Made by a program: the position numbers and the translations under genes. The notes under the pieces are model-generated. The model saw only the letters and a list, made by a program, of their open reading frames with translations, did no database searches and was not told where the DNA came from. Shown here piece after piece: positions 34,980-43,702 of a DNA stretch of 64,000 nt. The stretch covers positions 67,149 to 131,148 of the forward strand of contig CABSLA010000002.1 of NCBI GenBank assembly GCA_902478545.1, written 5' to 3'. How positions within the stretch are numbered: position 1 is the stretch's first letter; every line of letters starts with the position of its first letter. This stretch comes from an uncultured Collinsella sp. (GTDB taxonomy: Bacteria > Actinomycetota > Coriobacteriia > Coriobacteriales > Coriobacteriaceae).

Positions 34980-35900
34980 CTATGCTTTCGTGTTGGCGCG
35001 CGACAGGTCGCGGTGGGAAATGCTCACGTGATATTGAGCGCCTTCCAAATAACGTGCCGTGGCCTCGGCGATGGCAACGCTGCGGTGTTGACCGCCCGTG
35101 CAGCCGATGGCAATAGAAAGCTGTGGCTTGCCCTCCGCGATATAGCCCGGCATCACCGTATCGAGCAGCTGCGTCCAAGCTTTCCAGAACTCCTGGGTCT
35201 TGGGATGGTCCAGAACAAAGTCGGAGACCTTCTTATCGAGACCGGTCATGGTGCGCATCTCGGGATCGTAGAACGGATTGGGCAGGAAGCGAACGTCGAT
35301 CATAATGTCCGCCTCAACGGGCATACCGTGCTTAAAGCCAAACGAGAACACGTGAACGTCCATGAGCTGCTGGTCGGACAACTCGGAGAACGCCATGCGC
35401 AATTTGTTGCGCAGGGCAGAGGTACGCAGGCGGCTCGTGTCGATGATCATATCGGCTCGGTCGCGCACACCCTGCAGCTGCAGGCGCTCGCGCTGAATCG
35501 CATCGGCCGTAGTCTCCCCCGGCTTGGCAATGGGATGGCGGCGGCGGTTTTCGCTATAACGACGGATCAGCACCTCGTCAGAGGCCTCGAGAAACACGAT
35601 GTCACAGCTCATCTCGCGCTCCTCGAGTGCGGCAACGGCATCGAGCAGCTCATCGAACAAGCCCTGGCTGCGCAGGTCACAGGTGACGGCGAGATGCCTG
35701 CCCACGCCCGTATTGATGCCGACGAGCTCGGCAAGCTGGGCGATGAGACGCGGAGGCAGGTTATCGATGCAAAAATAGCCCATGTCCTCGAACACGTGCA
35801 TGGCCTGTGTGCGGCCCGATCCGGACATTCCGGTGATGATGACGATATCGGGGATGCGCTCCGAGCGCTCCGCCGCATCCATGGCATCTCCCTTTTGCAT
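34980..35900 (-). CDS. rapZ: RNase adapter / nucleotide-binding protein RapZ
   Basis: A 306-residue P-loop protein. Walker A is GMSGSGRT (arginine instead of lysine at the usual K position), and the C-terminal half carries the GCTGGQHRSVAIAE motif of the family. Two starts are credible: ATG 35900 with GGGAGG (chosen) and ATG 35882 with AAGGGAG. A terminator stem ends about 20 bases before the first, so the gene is likely transcribed from a promoter overlapping it or by readthrough. Confidence 0.93.
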   Translation of the reverse strand: MQKGDAMDAAERSERIPDIVIITGMSGSGRTQAMHVFEDMGYFCIDNLPPRLIAQLAELVGINTGVGRHLAVTCDLRSQGLFDELLDAVAALEEREMSCDIVFLEASDEVLIRRYSENRRRHPIAKPGETTADAIQRERLQLQGVRDRADMIIDTSRLRTSALRNKLRMAFSELSDQQLMDVHVFSFGFKHGMPVEADIMIDVRFLPNPFYDPEMRTMTGLDKKVSDFVLDHPKTQEFWKAWTQLLDTVMPGYIAEGKPQLSIAIGCTGGQHRSVAIAEATARYLEGAQYHVSISHRDLSRANTKA

Positions 35901-35920
35901 GTGCTGCCTCCCGAAAACAA

Positions 35921-35950
35921 GCGCGGGACCCAGCAACCCGGATCCCGCGC
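35921..35950 (-). terminator. Terminator of the nan operon
   Basis: On the minus strand GCGCGGGATCC and its near-complement GGGTCCCGCGC form a stem followed by TTGTTTT, about 50 bases after the nanE stop and just before rapZ. Confidence 0.75.
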
Positions 35951-36001
35951 GGTCAATTGCCTATATTGAGTATACCGCCCCGAGCGGATACGAGGCCTGT
36001 C

Positions 36002-36688
36002 TTACGCCTCAAGTGCAGCCTTGAACCAACTCGTAATACTCGTGGGGTGCGTGATGGCGGTGCCGACGACAACGGCCCAGGCGCCAGCATCGATCGCGGC
36101 GCGAGCCTCCTCGGGCGTATGCACGCGACCCTCGCAAATGATAGGAAGGCCGGGGAATTCCTCAGTCGCCTGACGCAGGAGCGGCAGGTCGGGGCCATCG
36201 GCCATGGTGCAGTCGATGGCGGCGACGCCGTGAGAAAGCGTGGTGGATACCAGGTCAAAGCCCATATCAACAGCACGGCGAATATCCTCGATGGTGGCAC
36301 AATCCGCCATCAGGAGCACACCCTCCTCGTGCAGCGGGCGGAAGGTATCCTCGACCGTCTTGCCATCGGGGCGCGGACGATCGGTGGCGTCGATCGCCAC
36401 GATATCGGCACCGGCAGCAACGCAGGCGCGAGCGTGACGCAGCGTCGGCGTGATGTAAACGCCCTCGTGCCCATCCTTCCACAGGCCGATGACGGGAACC
36501 TCACAGCGACCCTTAATGGCGGCAATGTCGGCAAGGCCCTGGCAGCGAATGGCGGCGGCGCCGCCGAGCTCGCAAGCGCGAGACATTTGCGCCATGGTCT
36601 CGGGCGTACGAAGCGGCTCGCCCATATACGCCTGAACGCTCACGACGAGCTTGCCCTTCAGGGACTGGATCAAAGGATCAACGGTCAT
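36002..36688 (-). CDS. nanE: N-acetylmannosamine-6-phosphate 2-epimerase
   Basis: A 228-residue barrel enzyme converting ManNAc-6-P to GlcNAc-6-P. The family motifs IRCQG, GLWKDG and AIDATDRPRP are present, and the end has CEGRVHTPEEA. The ATG at 36688 has AAAGG ten bases before it. It is the last gene of the sialic acid block, separated from nanK by palindrome 5. Confidence 0.95.
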   Translation of the reverse strand: MTVDPLIQSLKGKLVVSVQAYMGEPLRTPETMAQMSRACELGGAAAIRCQGLADIAAIKGRCEVPVIGLWKDGHEGVYITPTLRHARACVAAGADIVAIDATDRPRPDGKTVEDTFRPLHEEGVLLMADCATIEDIRRAVDMGFDLVSTTLSHGVAAIDCTMADGPDLPLLRQATEEFPGLPIICEGRVHTPEEARAAIDAGAWAVVVGTAITHPTSITSWFKAALEA

Positions 36689-36713
36689 GTTCGACTCAAC
36701 CTTTCTCAAAACA

Positions 36714-36811
36714 GCCTTCTGAGACGCCGCACCTTGACGTTCAAACCGTCGCTCGCGTACCGAAGTACGCTTCGCTCCTCTTTCACGTCAATCTGCGGCA
36801 CCTCAGAAGGC
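36714..36811. repeat. Nested palindrome 5, between nanK and nanE
   Basis: The outer arms 36714-36740 and 36785-36811 are 27 bases long with two symmetric 2-base mismatches. The inner stem GCGTAC-CGAA-GTACGC (36755-36770) gives a CTTCGG tip on the minus (transcript) strand. It begins 18 bases after the nanK stop. No T run is present. The nanE ribosome site lies just beyond the downstream arm. Confidence 0.8.
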
Positions 36812-36828
36812 ACACTTGGTAGTTATGT

Positions 36829-37794
36829 TTACTTCAACGAAGCAAGAAGATGCTCGGCGGCACCGATGAGCGGAGCATCGCCCTCCAGAGAACCGATGAG
36901 GATCGGCGTGTCCTGAAGCGGATCGAGCGCCTGGCTGGCATAGCCCTCGTGCACCGAATCCTTCCACGTCTGCGAACGCCAATCGGGACCTTGGTGAATC
37001 ACGCCGCCCGAAAGCACGATGACCTCAGGGTCCAGGATGTTAGCGAGCGAGCCCAAGCTGGCCCCCAGCGCAAAGCCGGCGTCATGGATGACCTCGGTCG
37101 CCTTTGCGTCGCCCGCACGGCACAGATCGTTCACATCGCGACCGACCGAAGGACGGCTGGGGTCGACGCGGCCAAAACGCTCATCGTACATTCGACCAAT
37201 GGAAGTGCCCGAAGCAACCGACTCCAGATGGCCGGAACGCCCGCAGGCGCAGGGAATGCCGGCGGCAGCCGAACACTCAATGTGGCCCATATGACCGGCA
37301 GCACCATGGAAGCCCTGCATCACGCGGCCGCTCTCGACATATGCGCCGCCGATGCCCGTGCCGATGCCAAGACACAAGACGGAGAACTTGCCCTTGCCGA
37401 CGCCCCAGTGGGCCTCGCCCAGAGCATGAGCCTGCACGTCGCCCACAACGGCAACGGGAAGACCGAGGTCCTCGCGCAGACGCGGCCCCAACTGAACGCC
37501 GGACCAGCCGGGCATGATCTCATTGGCATACGCGATGGCGCCCGTCTTGGGATCGACGACGCCGGCGGCGCCGATACCGACGCCAAGGACCCCGACATCG
37601 GGATTCGCCTCGAGAGCGGCCTTGATGGACGCCTCGATACGCTGGAAGACGGCCTCGCCGCCCTCTTGGGCCTCGGTGGGAACCTCGGCCTCAAAGACGG
37701 GACGGGGCACACTACCGTCAGCCGGGTACTCCATGATGGCAGTCGCGATCTTAGTTCCGCCGATATCGACAGAGCAGACGTACTTGTTCTCCAT
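36829..37794 (-). CDS. nanK: ROK-family N-acetylmannosamine kinase
   Basis: A 321-residue sugar kinase. The phosphate-binding start is SVDIGGTKIA, and the ROK zinc site is seen in GHIECSAAAGIPCACGRSGH. Placed between nanA and nanE, it should phosphorylate ManNAc. The ATG at 37794 follows AAGGAG. Confidence 0.92.
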   Translation of the reverse strand: MENKYVCSVDIGGTKIATAIMEYPADGSVPRPVFEAEVPTEAQEGGEAVFQRIEASIKAALEANPDVGVLGVGIGAAGVVDPKTGAIAYANEIMPGWSGVQLGPRLREDLGLPVAVVGDVQAHALGEAHWGVGKGKFSVLCLGIGTGIGGAYVESGRVMQGFHGAAGHMGHIECSAAAGIPCACGRSGHLESVASGTSIGRMYDERFGRVDPSRPSVGRDVNDLCRAGDAKATEVIHDAGFALGASLGSLANILDPEVIVLSGGVIHQGPDWRSQTWKDSVHEGYASQALDPLQDTPILIGSLEGDAPLIGAAEHLLASLK

Positions 37795-37864
37795 GTCGCT
37801 CTCCTTAGGAGATAAAAACAACTACAGGAAATGAAGGCTGCGTTATCGCCGCAGCTTGGTAAAG

Positions 37865-37962
37865 GTTTCCCGGGTGTCCGAGGTTGGGGTGAAAGCGGTC
37901 GGGCGTTGACCTAATGGGTCACGCTCGACCGCTTGAGCCCCAAGATCGGGTGCCCGGGGAAG
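37865..37962. repeat. Nested palindrome 6, between nanA and nanK
   Basis: Two arms of about 46 bases meet at a TAAT loop (37912-37915). They pair imperfectly, with fully matched blocks CCCGGG, TTGGGG and AAGCGGTCG. The arm begins two bases after the nanA stop codon, and the pairing continues weakly (TAAAG) into that stop. It is longer but less exact than palindromes 1-5. Confidence 0.75.
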
Positions 37963-37964
37963 CT

Positions 37965-38885
37965 TTACAGGAGACCGTTGTCCTGGAGGACCTTCTTAAT
38001 AGCCTCGACGTTCTCGCCGGTCATGGCCTTCACCGGGCGCGGCATGGTCGGGCTGTCGAAGATACCCATGAGGTTCATAGCGGTCTTGAAGGCGCCGACG
38101 CCACCGGCATAGCCCTGGACGCCCGAGGTGACATCCCAGATATGCGAAATCTCATTGAGGCGATCCTGCTCGGCCTTGACGGTAGCCCAGTCACCAGCCT
38201 GAGCGGCCTTCCACTGACGCACGTAGCCCTCGGGCTCAACGTTGGCGAGACCCGGGACGGAACCGTCGGCGCCACCGAGGTAAGCGCCGTCGACAACAAC
38301 CTCGTGACCGGTGAGGATGCTCATCGGATGGCCGTTCTTCTCGTTCTCCTGAACGAGGTAGCGGAACGAGATGTCATCACCCGAGGAATCCTTGACGCCG
38401 GCCAGAACGCCCTCGGCACCGAGCTTGGCAAGGAGCTTCCAGGGGAGCTTGGTGTGGACACACACGGGGATGTCGTAGGCGAAGATGGGCAGGTCGAGTT
38501 CCTCATGCAGGATGCGGAAGTGCTCCTCGACCTCGGTCATGCCCTGCAGGGCATAGAACGGGCAGGTGGCGACGAGAGCATCGGCGCCCAGCTCCTGAGC
38601 GACCTTACCGTGCTCGATCATGCGCTCGGTCTCGGTGTCGATGATGCCGACCAGAACGGGAACGCGGTGGTCGACGATACGGACGGCCTCGGCGATGATC
38701 TGACGGCGACGCTCGTCGGTGGAGAAGACGACCTCGCCCGAGGAGCCCAGGAAGAACAAGCCATCGACGCCGGCATCGATCATGCGGTTGATGCTGCGCT
38801 CAAAGGAGGCAACGTCGAGCTGGTGATCTTCGGTATCGGGAACAACGACGGGAGGGATAACGCCGGTGAATTTCTGAGTTGCCAC
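37965..38885 (-). CDS. nanA: N-acetylneuraminate lyase
   Basis: A 306-residue class I aldolase of the DapA/NanA family, cleaving sialic acid to ManNAc and pyruvate. The Schiff-base lysine is K165 (AGVKDSSGD) and the catalytic tyrosine Y137 (AYDIP); the GSSGE motif is near residue 47. The start is GTG at 38885 with AAGGAG at good spacing; the longer ATG frame is rejected. Family sequence alone could mean another aldolase, but nanK and nanE next door support the call. Confidence 0.9.
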   Translation of the reverse strand: MATQKFTGVIPPVVVPDTEDHQLDVASFERSINRMIDAGVDGLFFLGSSGEVVFSTDERRRQIIAEAVRIVDHRVPVLVGIIDTETERMIEHGKVAQELGADALVATCPFYALQGMTEVEEHFRILHEELDLPIFAYDIPVCVHTKLPWKLLAKLGAEGVLAGVKDSSGDDISFRYLVQENEKNGHPMSILTGHEVVVDGAYLGGADGSVPGLANVEPEGYVRQWKAAQAGDWATVKAEQDRLNEISHIWDVTSGVQGYAGGVGAFKTAMNLMGIFDSPTMPRPVKAMTGENVEAIKKVLQDNGLL

Positions 38886-38953
38886 AAGAATCTCCTTAGT
38901 TGTCTGGCGGGCAGCCCTATGCCGCCCACTCTTGTTGGCAGTGTCCAGGCCGC

Positions 38954-39805
38954 CTAGGCCAAAGAACACGGGTAGAACGTTTGGTTAAAGAAGTCGACGA
39001 CTTCGTTTTCGAACGCATTGATGCGCTCGTGAGCGTATTTGGCATAGACGATATGCCTCCGGTCACACTCAAGACCGTTGAATACGGCAAACTGGCCCTT
39101 GGGGTCGCTCGCGGCATCCATGAGCGATGTGCCCATGAGCACCGATCCGCGCACCCGAGACGACAGCGCCTCAAGGCCACCGGGAATTGGATTGGCAACC
39201 GCCGTGCAGGCGAAGCCCCGCTCGTCCAGAGCAGAAACCGCCAGCGCGACTCCGCCGCCAAGGCCCTCGCCCCATGCAAAGATGCGGTCGGGGTCCATGC
39301 CATCAAGATTGCGCGCCACCTTCGCCAACGCGCAACCCCAACGGACGCGCTCGACAAAAGCGGGCGAAGAAATCCCCCGCTGCAGGTCGTCCGCACCAGC
39401 AACATCGTCATCCAGCGCGAGGACGGCATACCCCATGGCGGCAAATCTCGTCATGTGATGCCAGCCGCGCACAGGCCGATCGATGTCGTGGAACATCAGG
39501 CACAGCGGCACGCGCTCAGATACTCGGGCACGACCGACAGGCTCGATCAAACGAGCGTGAATCGCATCGTCACCGAGCTCAAAGGAGACCTCCGAGTAAC
39601 GGGCGCAGGGGTTAACAAAATCAATCGCCGTAATGGCCAGGCCTTGAATCTCAAGATTCGAAGCGCATGTCTCTAAATCAGAAACATCTGCTTGGACATC
39701 ACCGCGCCAGTCCCGATATTCTGCGAGCCTTGACGAAACCGTTCCAGGAATTCCCACGAGCCCGGGGACAATCAGCTCATTGACATTGCTCTCGCACTTA
39801 GACAT
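38954..39805 (-). CDS. CE7-like esterase paralogue lacking the nucleophile
   Basis: A 283-residue alpha/beta hydrolase similar to the gene just upstream. At the nucleophile elbow GASQG of that neighbour this protein has GEGLG (residues 179-183), so the serine is a glycine (G181). The acid region (GTSLMDAASDP) and a histidine (KYAHERIN) remain. It starts inside the last codons of the upstream esterase (8-base overlap). It is probably not an active esterase; a binding or regulatory role, or a partner subunit, is possible. Confidence 0.78.
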   Translation of the reverse strand: MSKCESNVNELIVPGLVGIPGTVSSRLAEYRDWRGDVQADVSDLETCASNLEIQGLAITAIDFVNPCARYSEVSFELGDDAIHARLIEPVGRARVSERVPLCLMFHDIDRPVRGWHHMTRFAAMGYAVLALDDDVAGADDLQRGISSPAFVERVRWGCALAKVARNLDGMDPDRIFAWGEGLGGGVALAVSALDERGFACTAVANPIPGGLEALSSRVRGSVLMGTSLMDAASDPKGQFAVFNGLECDRRHIVYAKYAHERINAFENEVVDFFNQTFYPCSLA

Positions 39806-40775
39806 GAGCCTCCCCTCCCTTGCAGAAAAACGGAATGATCAGATCGTCAAAATCCTGAATCTCCTCGTGGCCAAAGCCTTCAAAGAACTCATGACGCTTT
39901 TCACAGGTCAGGTTGTTATAGACCGCAAACTGCGTCGCTGGCGGACAGACAATATCGGCTGTGCCTGTGCCAAACAGCACGGGGCATTTGACCATGGGGG
40001 CAAAGTTCTTGGAATCGAAGTACGCCAGCTTGGCATAGGCTTCGTCAATACGAGTCGAGTCCTCGTCAAACCAGCGAGACCAATAGCGCAGGCCCTCGTA
40101 GGCAATGTCGTCGGCATCCAAATCCCAGACCAGGCGGAAATCTGACAGGAAGGGATAGAGGATGGCGGCGCGATTGATAAGCTCGCTGTTAAGTGCGCAG
40201 GTCGCAATGCCCAAACCGCCGCCCTGCGACGCGCCGTTCACAAACACACGGGCAAGATCGATGCCCTCGAGCTCGCGAACGATGCGGCACAGGATGCGAA
40301 TATCTTGGTGCAAGCGGACATAGTAGAGGTTGGCCGGGTCGCCGTCGATACCGGCGACGATATGGCCCGCAACCGTTGTGCCCTCAAATCCGCCAATGTC
40401 CTCGGAGGGACCTCCTTGGCCGGGGCAGTCGAGGGCGATGAGTGCCATGCCCATGCCCGCAAACGATGCCTGCTCAAACCAGCTGCGGCTTGCACCTGGA
40501 TACCCATGGAACTGAAGTACCAATGGCACGGGCTCGTCCGAGACGGGTTTAAGGTACTTGGCATGAAGGCGAGCGCCACACATGCCGGTATACCAGAGGT
40601 CGAAAAGCTGGCAGGTCACGGCGTCGGTGACCGATGCCGCCTCGATCGCATAGTCAAGCCCGACGGCGTCGGCCTCGGCCATGCGATCCTTCCAAAAGAG
40701 ATCGAAATCTGATGGACGGGGCATGGCGCCTCGATATTCACCAAATTGATGTTGTAGCTCCTGAGCACTTGGCAT
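39798..40775 (-). CDS. CE7/AXE1-family acetyl esterase
   Basis: A 325-residue esterase of the acetyl xylan esterase / cephalosporin C deacetylase family. The nucleophile is S183 in NGASQGGG, the acid lies in GTGTADIVCPP and the histidine in GFGHEEI. The oxyanion motif is QFHGYPG near residue 88. In this block its likely job is removing O-acetyl groups from imported sialic acid, which is inference from context. The start is uncertain: ATG 40775 was chosen, with AAAGG rather far upstream; an in-frame TTG lies at 40790. Confidence 0.85.
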   Translation of the reverse strand: MPSAQELQHQFGEYRGAMPRPSDFDLFWKDRMAEADAVGLDYAIEAASVTDAVTCQLFDLWYTGMCGARLHAKYLKPVSDEPVPLVLQFHGYPGASRSWFEQASFAGMGMALIALDCPGQGGPSEDIGGFEGTTVAGHIVAGIDGDPANLYYVRLHQDIRILCRIVRELEGIDLARVFVNGASQGGGLGIATCALNSELINRAAILYPFLSDFRLVWDLDADDIAYEGLRYWSRWFDEDSTRIDEAYAKLAYFDSKNFAPMVKCPVLFGTGTADIVCPPATQFAVYNNLTCEKRHEFFEGFGHEEIQDFDDLIIPFFCKGGEAHV

Positions 40776-40810
40776 GGCTCGTGAACCCAACCTTTCGAAA
40801 TCGCAACGGA

Positions 40811-40838
40811 GGTGCGCCCGGCAAGGGAACCGGGCGCA
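40811..40838 (-). terminator. 10-bp hairpin after the SatD-type ATPase gene
   Basis: GTGCGCCCGG and CCGGGCGCAC form a perfect stem 18 bases after the stop of the gene at 40856-41683. No T run follows; it likely marks a processing or partial termination site inside the operon. Confidence 0.5.
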
Positions 40839-40855
40839 CGGGAGGGAAAGCGAGG

Positions 40856-41683
40856 CTACTCGCCGAGCTTGGGATGCAGCAGCGACGGCGCAGCGCCGAG
40901 CAGCATCTTGGTGTAGGGGTCCTGGGGGTGCTGGAAGACCTGCTTGGCCTCGCCCTGCTCGACGATCTTGCCGCCATTCATAACGATGATGTCGTCAGAG
41001 ATATAGCGGACCGTCTGGATGTCATGGCTGATGAACACCATGGCCAGGCCGAGCTCCTTCTTAAGGTCGGTCAGCAGGTTCAGAATCTGCGCGCGGACCG
41101 AAACGTCCAGAGCCGAGGTGGGCTCGTCGGCGATGATGGCATCGGGGTTCAGCGACAGGGCACGGGCAATTGCGACGCGCTGACGCTGGCCGCCCGAAAG
41201 CTGGCCGGGAAGAACCTCGGCAGCGGAGCTGGGCAGACCGGTGAGCTCCAAGAGTTCCTTGACGCGCTTCTCCTGCTCGGCCTCGGTACCCAGGTTGTGG
41301 ACGCGCATGGGGTCGAGCAGCTGTTCGCGAACGACCATGCGGGGGTTGAGCGCCGTGGCCGGGTTCTGGAACACGACCGAGATGACGCGACCCATGTGGC
41401 GACGGTCCTCGGCGGTACGTTTGGTAACGTCCTTGCCCTTAAAGTAGACCTTGCCGCTCGTGGGGGCCTGCAGGCCGCACATGACGTTAGCGGTGGTGGA
41501 CTTACCGCAACCGGACTCGCCGACGATGCCAATCGTCTGACCGGGCATGAGCTTAATCGTTACACCCTGGACGGCGTGAACCAGGTTGGGGTGCAGAATC
41601 GAGCCGGTACGGGTCCTAAAGGTGACGTGGACGTCATCAAGGAAGATGATCGGCTCGACGCCGTTTACTGCGGTCTCGCTCAT
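40856..41683 (-). CDS. Sialic acid ABC transporter ATPase (SatD/SiaI-like)
   Basis: A 275-residue Opp/Dpp-type ATPase. Walker A is GIVGESGCGKST, the signature LSGGQRQR and Walker B ends in ADEPTSALD. It starts directly after the stop of the fused permease-ATPase (ATG-TAG-ATG). It lacks the long C-terminal extension of OppD/OppF. The cargo is inferred from the nan genes downstream. Confidence 0.88.
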   Translation of the reverse strand: MSETAVNGVEPIIFLDDVHVTFRTRTGSILHPNLVHAVQGVTIKLMPGQTIGIVGESGCGKSTTANVMCGLQAPTSGKVYFKGKDVTKRTAEDRRHMGRVISVVFQNPATALNPRMVVREQLLDPMRVHNLGTEAEQEKRVKELLELTGLPSSAAEVLPGQLSGGQRQRVAIARALSLNPDAIIADEPTSALDVSVRAQILNLLTDLKKELGLAMVFISHDIQTVRYISDDIIVMNGGKIVEQGEAKQVFQHPQDPYTKMLLGAAPSLLHPKLGE

Positions 41684-43699
41684 CTACATCACCTCCGCGT
41701 GAGGGGTCAAACCATTTGCCTTGAGCACCTCGTCGGGGAGCTCGGAATAGAAGTGCTCGGTGCCGGGCACGCGCTTGAAGACCGGACGGGTGTCCAGGCC
41801 AATACGCGGGTGGCTCGAGCGGGGCGCGAAGCGATCGCCCTTGGGGAAATCGCGCGGGCTCGGAACGGCGCCGGGCACCTGGTGCAGACGGCCCGAACCG
41901 CTCTCGATGGACAGAACGGAACCCAGAAGACCGCGGGTGTACTCGTGGATCGGGTTAGTGAGCAGCTCCTTGGTGGGTGCCTGCTCGATAACTTGACCGG
42001 CGTACATAACCGTGATGTTATGGGCGACCTCGGCGACCAGCGCCAGGTCGTGCGAAACGAAGATCATGGCAAAGCCGAGCTTGGCCTGAAGATCGTTGAG
42101 CAGCTTGATGACCTGCTTCTGGACGGTAACGTCCAGAGCGGTCGTGGGCTCGTCGCAGATGACCAGCTTGGGGTCGCGGGTAAGGGCCATAGCGATCAGG
42201 ACACGCTGACGCTGGCCGCCGGAAAGCTCGTGCGGATAGCTCTCGAGCGTGCGCTTGGGATCGAGGCCGACGAGCTCCAGGAGCTCCTCGGCGCTGCGGG
42301 TTCCGCCGCGCTTGGTGAGCTGCTTCATCTGGGCAGAGATGAGCATGGAGGGGTTGAGCGAGGACAGGGCGTCCTGATAGACCATAGCGATATCGGTACC
42401 GCGCAGGCCGAACCACTCCTTCTTGCTCATCTTGAGCAGGTCACGGCCCTCCCAGAGGACCTCGCCGGAAAGATGCTCGTCCTCATCGGTCAGGCCCATG
42501 ATGGCCAGCGTGGTGATGGACTTACCGCAACCGGACTCGCCCACCAGGCCCATGGTCTGACCAGGACGGACGTCAAAGTTGACATGGTCGACGACGTTGA
42601 TATCACCGTGATGCTCAAACTGAATGCAGAAGTCACGGACCGAGAGAATCGGTTCGACAGACTCGTCGGGCACATGGCGATCGTCACGCTTGAGCTCGAC
42701 ATCGCGCAGGGCGCCAAGGCGAGCGGAGAGGGACTGGGCCTGCTCCTTGTAGGCGCGAACGGGGTCGGAGACCAGCAGGTCGGCCTCGCGACGCTTGGAG
42801 GAATCGGTCGGATCCAGGGCGGCAGAGGGAGCAGCGGCCATGGCGTCGGTAATGCCCTCGGAGAGGATGTTGAGCGCCAGGCAGGTGATCATGATGGCCA
42901 GGCCCGGGAACAGCGCCTGCCACCAACGGCCGGCGAGCACGCCGCCGCGGGCGTCGGCGAGGATGTTGCCCCAGGTAGCGGTGGGCTCCTGGATACCAGC
43001 GCCGATGAAGGTCAGCGAGGCCTCGAAGATGATAGCGTCGGCGACCAGGGTAACGGTGAAGACCATGATCGGGGCGATGCAGTTACGCAGAACATGCTTG
43101 ATCAAAATCCACGGAGCCTTGGCGCCGGAAACGATGACCGCGCGGACATAGTCCTCGCCGTACTCGGACACGATGTTGGCGCGCACGATACGGGCAATCT
43201 GCGGAGTGTACATAAAGCCGATGGCGAAGATGATCGACGGCACGGAGTTGCCCAGGATGGAGACGAAGACGGCCGCGAGGGCGATGCCTGGGATGGACAT
43301 GATGATGTCCAAGATACGCATGATCGTCTCGGAGACGGCCTTGCGCGAAACCGCTGCAAGGGCGCCAACGACCGAGCCGCAGACCAGAGCCATGGCAGTG
43401 GCGCCAAAGCCGATAATCAGCGAGTAACGACCACCGTAGAGCATACGCGACAGAATGTCGCGACCCTTATCGTCGGTACCGAAAATAAATCCGTTGCCGG
43501 GAGCCTGGCGAGCCGTAAAAATCTCGACCGGGCTATAGGGGGCAAGAAGGGGCGCCAGAATCGCAGTCAGGGCGACCAGCACCAGCACGACGGCTGCAAT
43601 CTTAGAAGACAGCGTCATCTTCTTCCAGCCACCGAGCTTGAGCCCCTTGGAGGCAGCCTTCTCGAGCTGCTCGGTTTGCTTCTCTCGAATCTTTACCAT
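41684..43699 (-). CDS. Permease-ATPase fusion of sialic acid ABC transporter
   Basis: A 671-residue protein. Residues 30-290 form an OppC-type permease (FGTDDKGRDILSRM, five or six helices, EAA loop around AVIVSGAKAPWILIKHVLRN). A charged linker follows. From about residue 350 an Opp-type ATPase is present with Walker A GLVGESGCGKS, signature LSGGQRQR and DEPTTALD. This permease-ATPase fusion is the hallmark of the Sat (Haemophilus ducreyi) and SiaEFGI (Corynebacterium glutamicum) sialic acid importers. It starts three bases after the upstream permease. Confidence 0.92.
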   Translation of the reverse strand: MVKIREKQTEQLEKAASKGLKLGGWKKMTLSSKIAAVVLVLVALTAILAPLLAPYSPVEIFTARQAPGNGFIFGTDDKGRDILSRMLYGGRYSLIIGFGATAMALVCGSVVGALAAVSRKAVSETIMRILDIIMSIPGIALAAVFVSILGNSVPSIIFAIGFMYTPQIARIVRANIVSEYGEDYVRAVIVSGAKAPWILIKHVLRNCIAPIMVFTVTLVADAIIFEASLTFIGAGIQEPTATWGNILADARGGVLAGRWWQALFPGLAIMITCLALNILSEGITDAMAAAPSAALDPTDSSKRREADLLVSDPVRAYKEQAQSLSARLGALRDVELKRDDRHVPDESVEPILSVRDFCIQFEHHGDINVVDHVNFDVRPGQTMGLVGESGCGKSITTLAIMGLTDEDEHLSGEVLWEGRDLLKMSKKEWFGLRGTDIAMVYQDALSSLNPSMLISAQMKQLTKRGGTRSAEELLELVGLDPKRTLESYPHELSGGQRQRVLIAMALTRDPKLVICDEPTTALDVTVQKQVIKLLNDLQAKLGFAMIFVSHDLALVAEVAHNITVMYAGQVIEQAPTKELLTNPIHEYTRGLLGSVLSIESGSGRLHQVPGAVPSPRDFPKGDRFAPRSSHPRIGLDTRPVFKRVPGTEHFYSELPDEVLKANGLTPHAEVM

Positions 43700-43702
43700 A
43701 AT

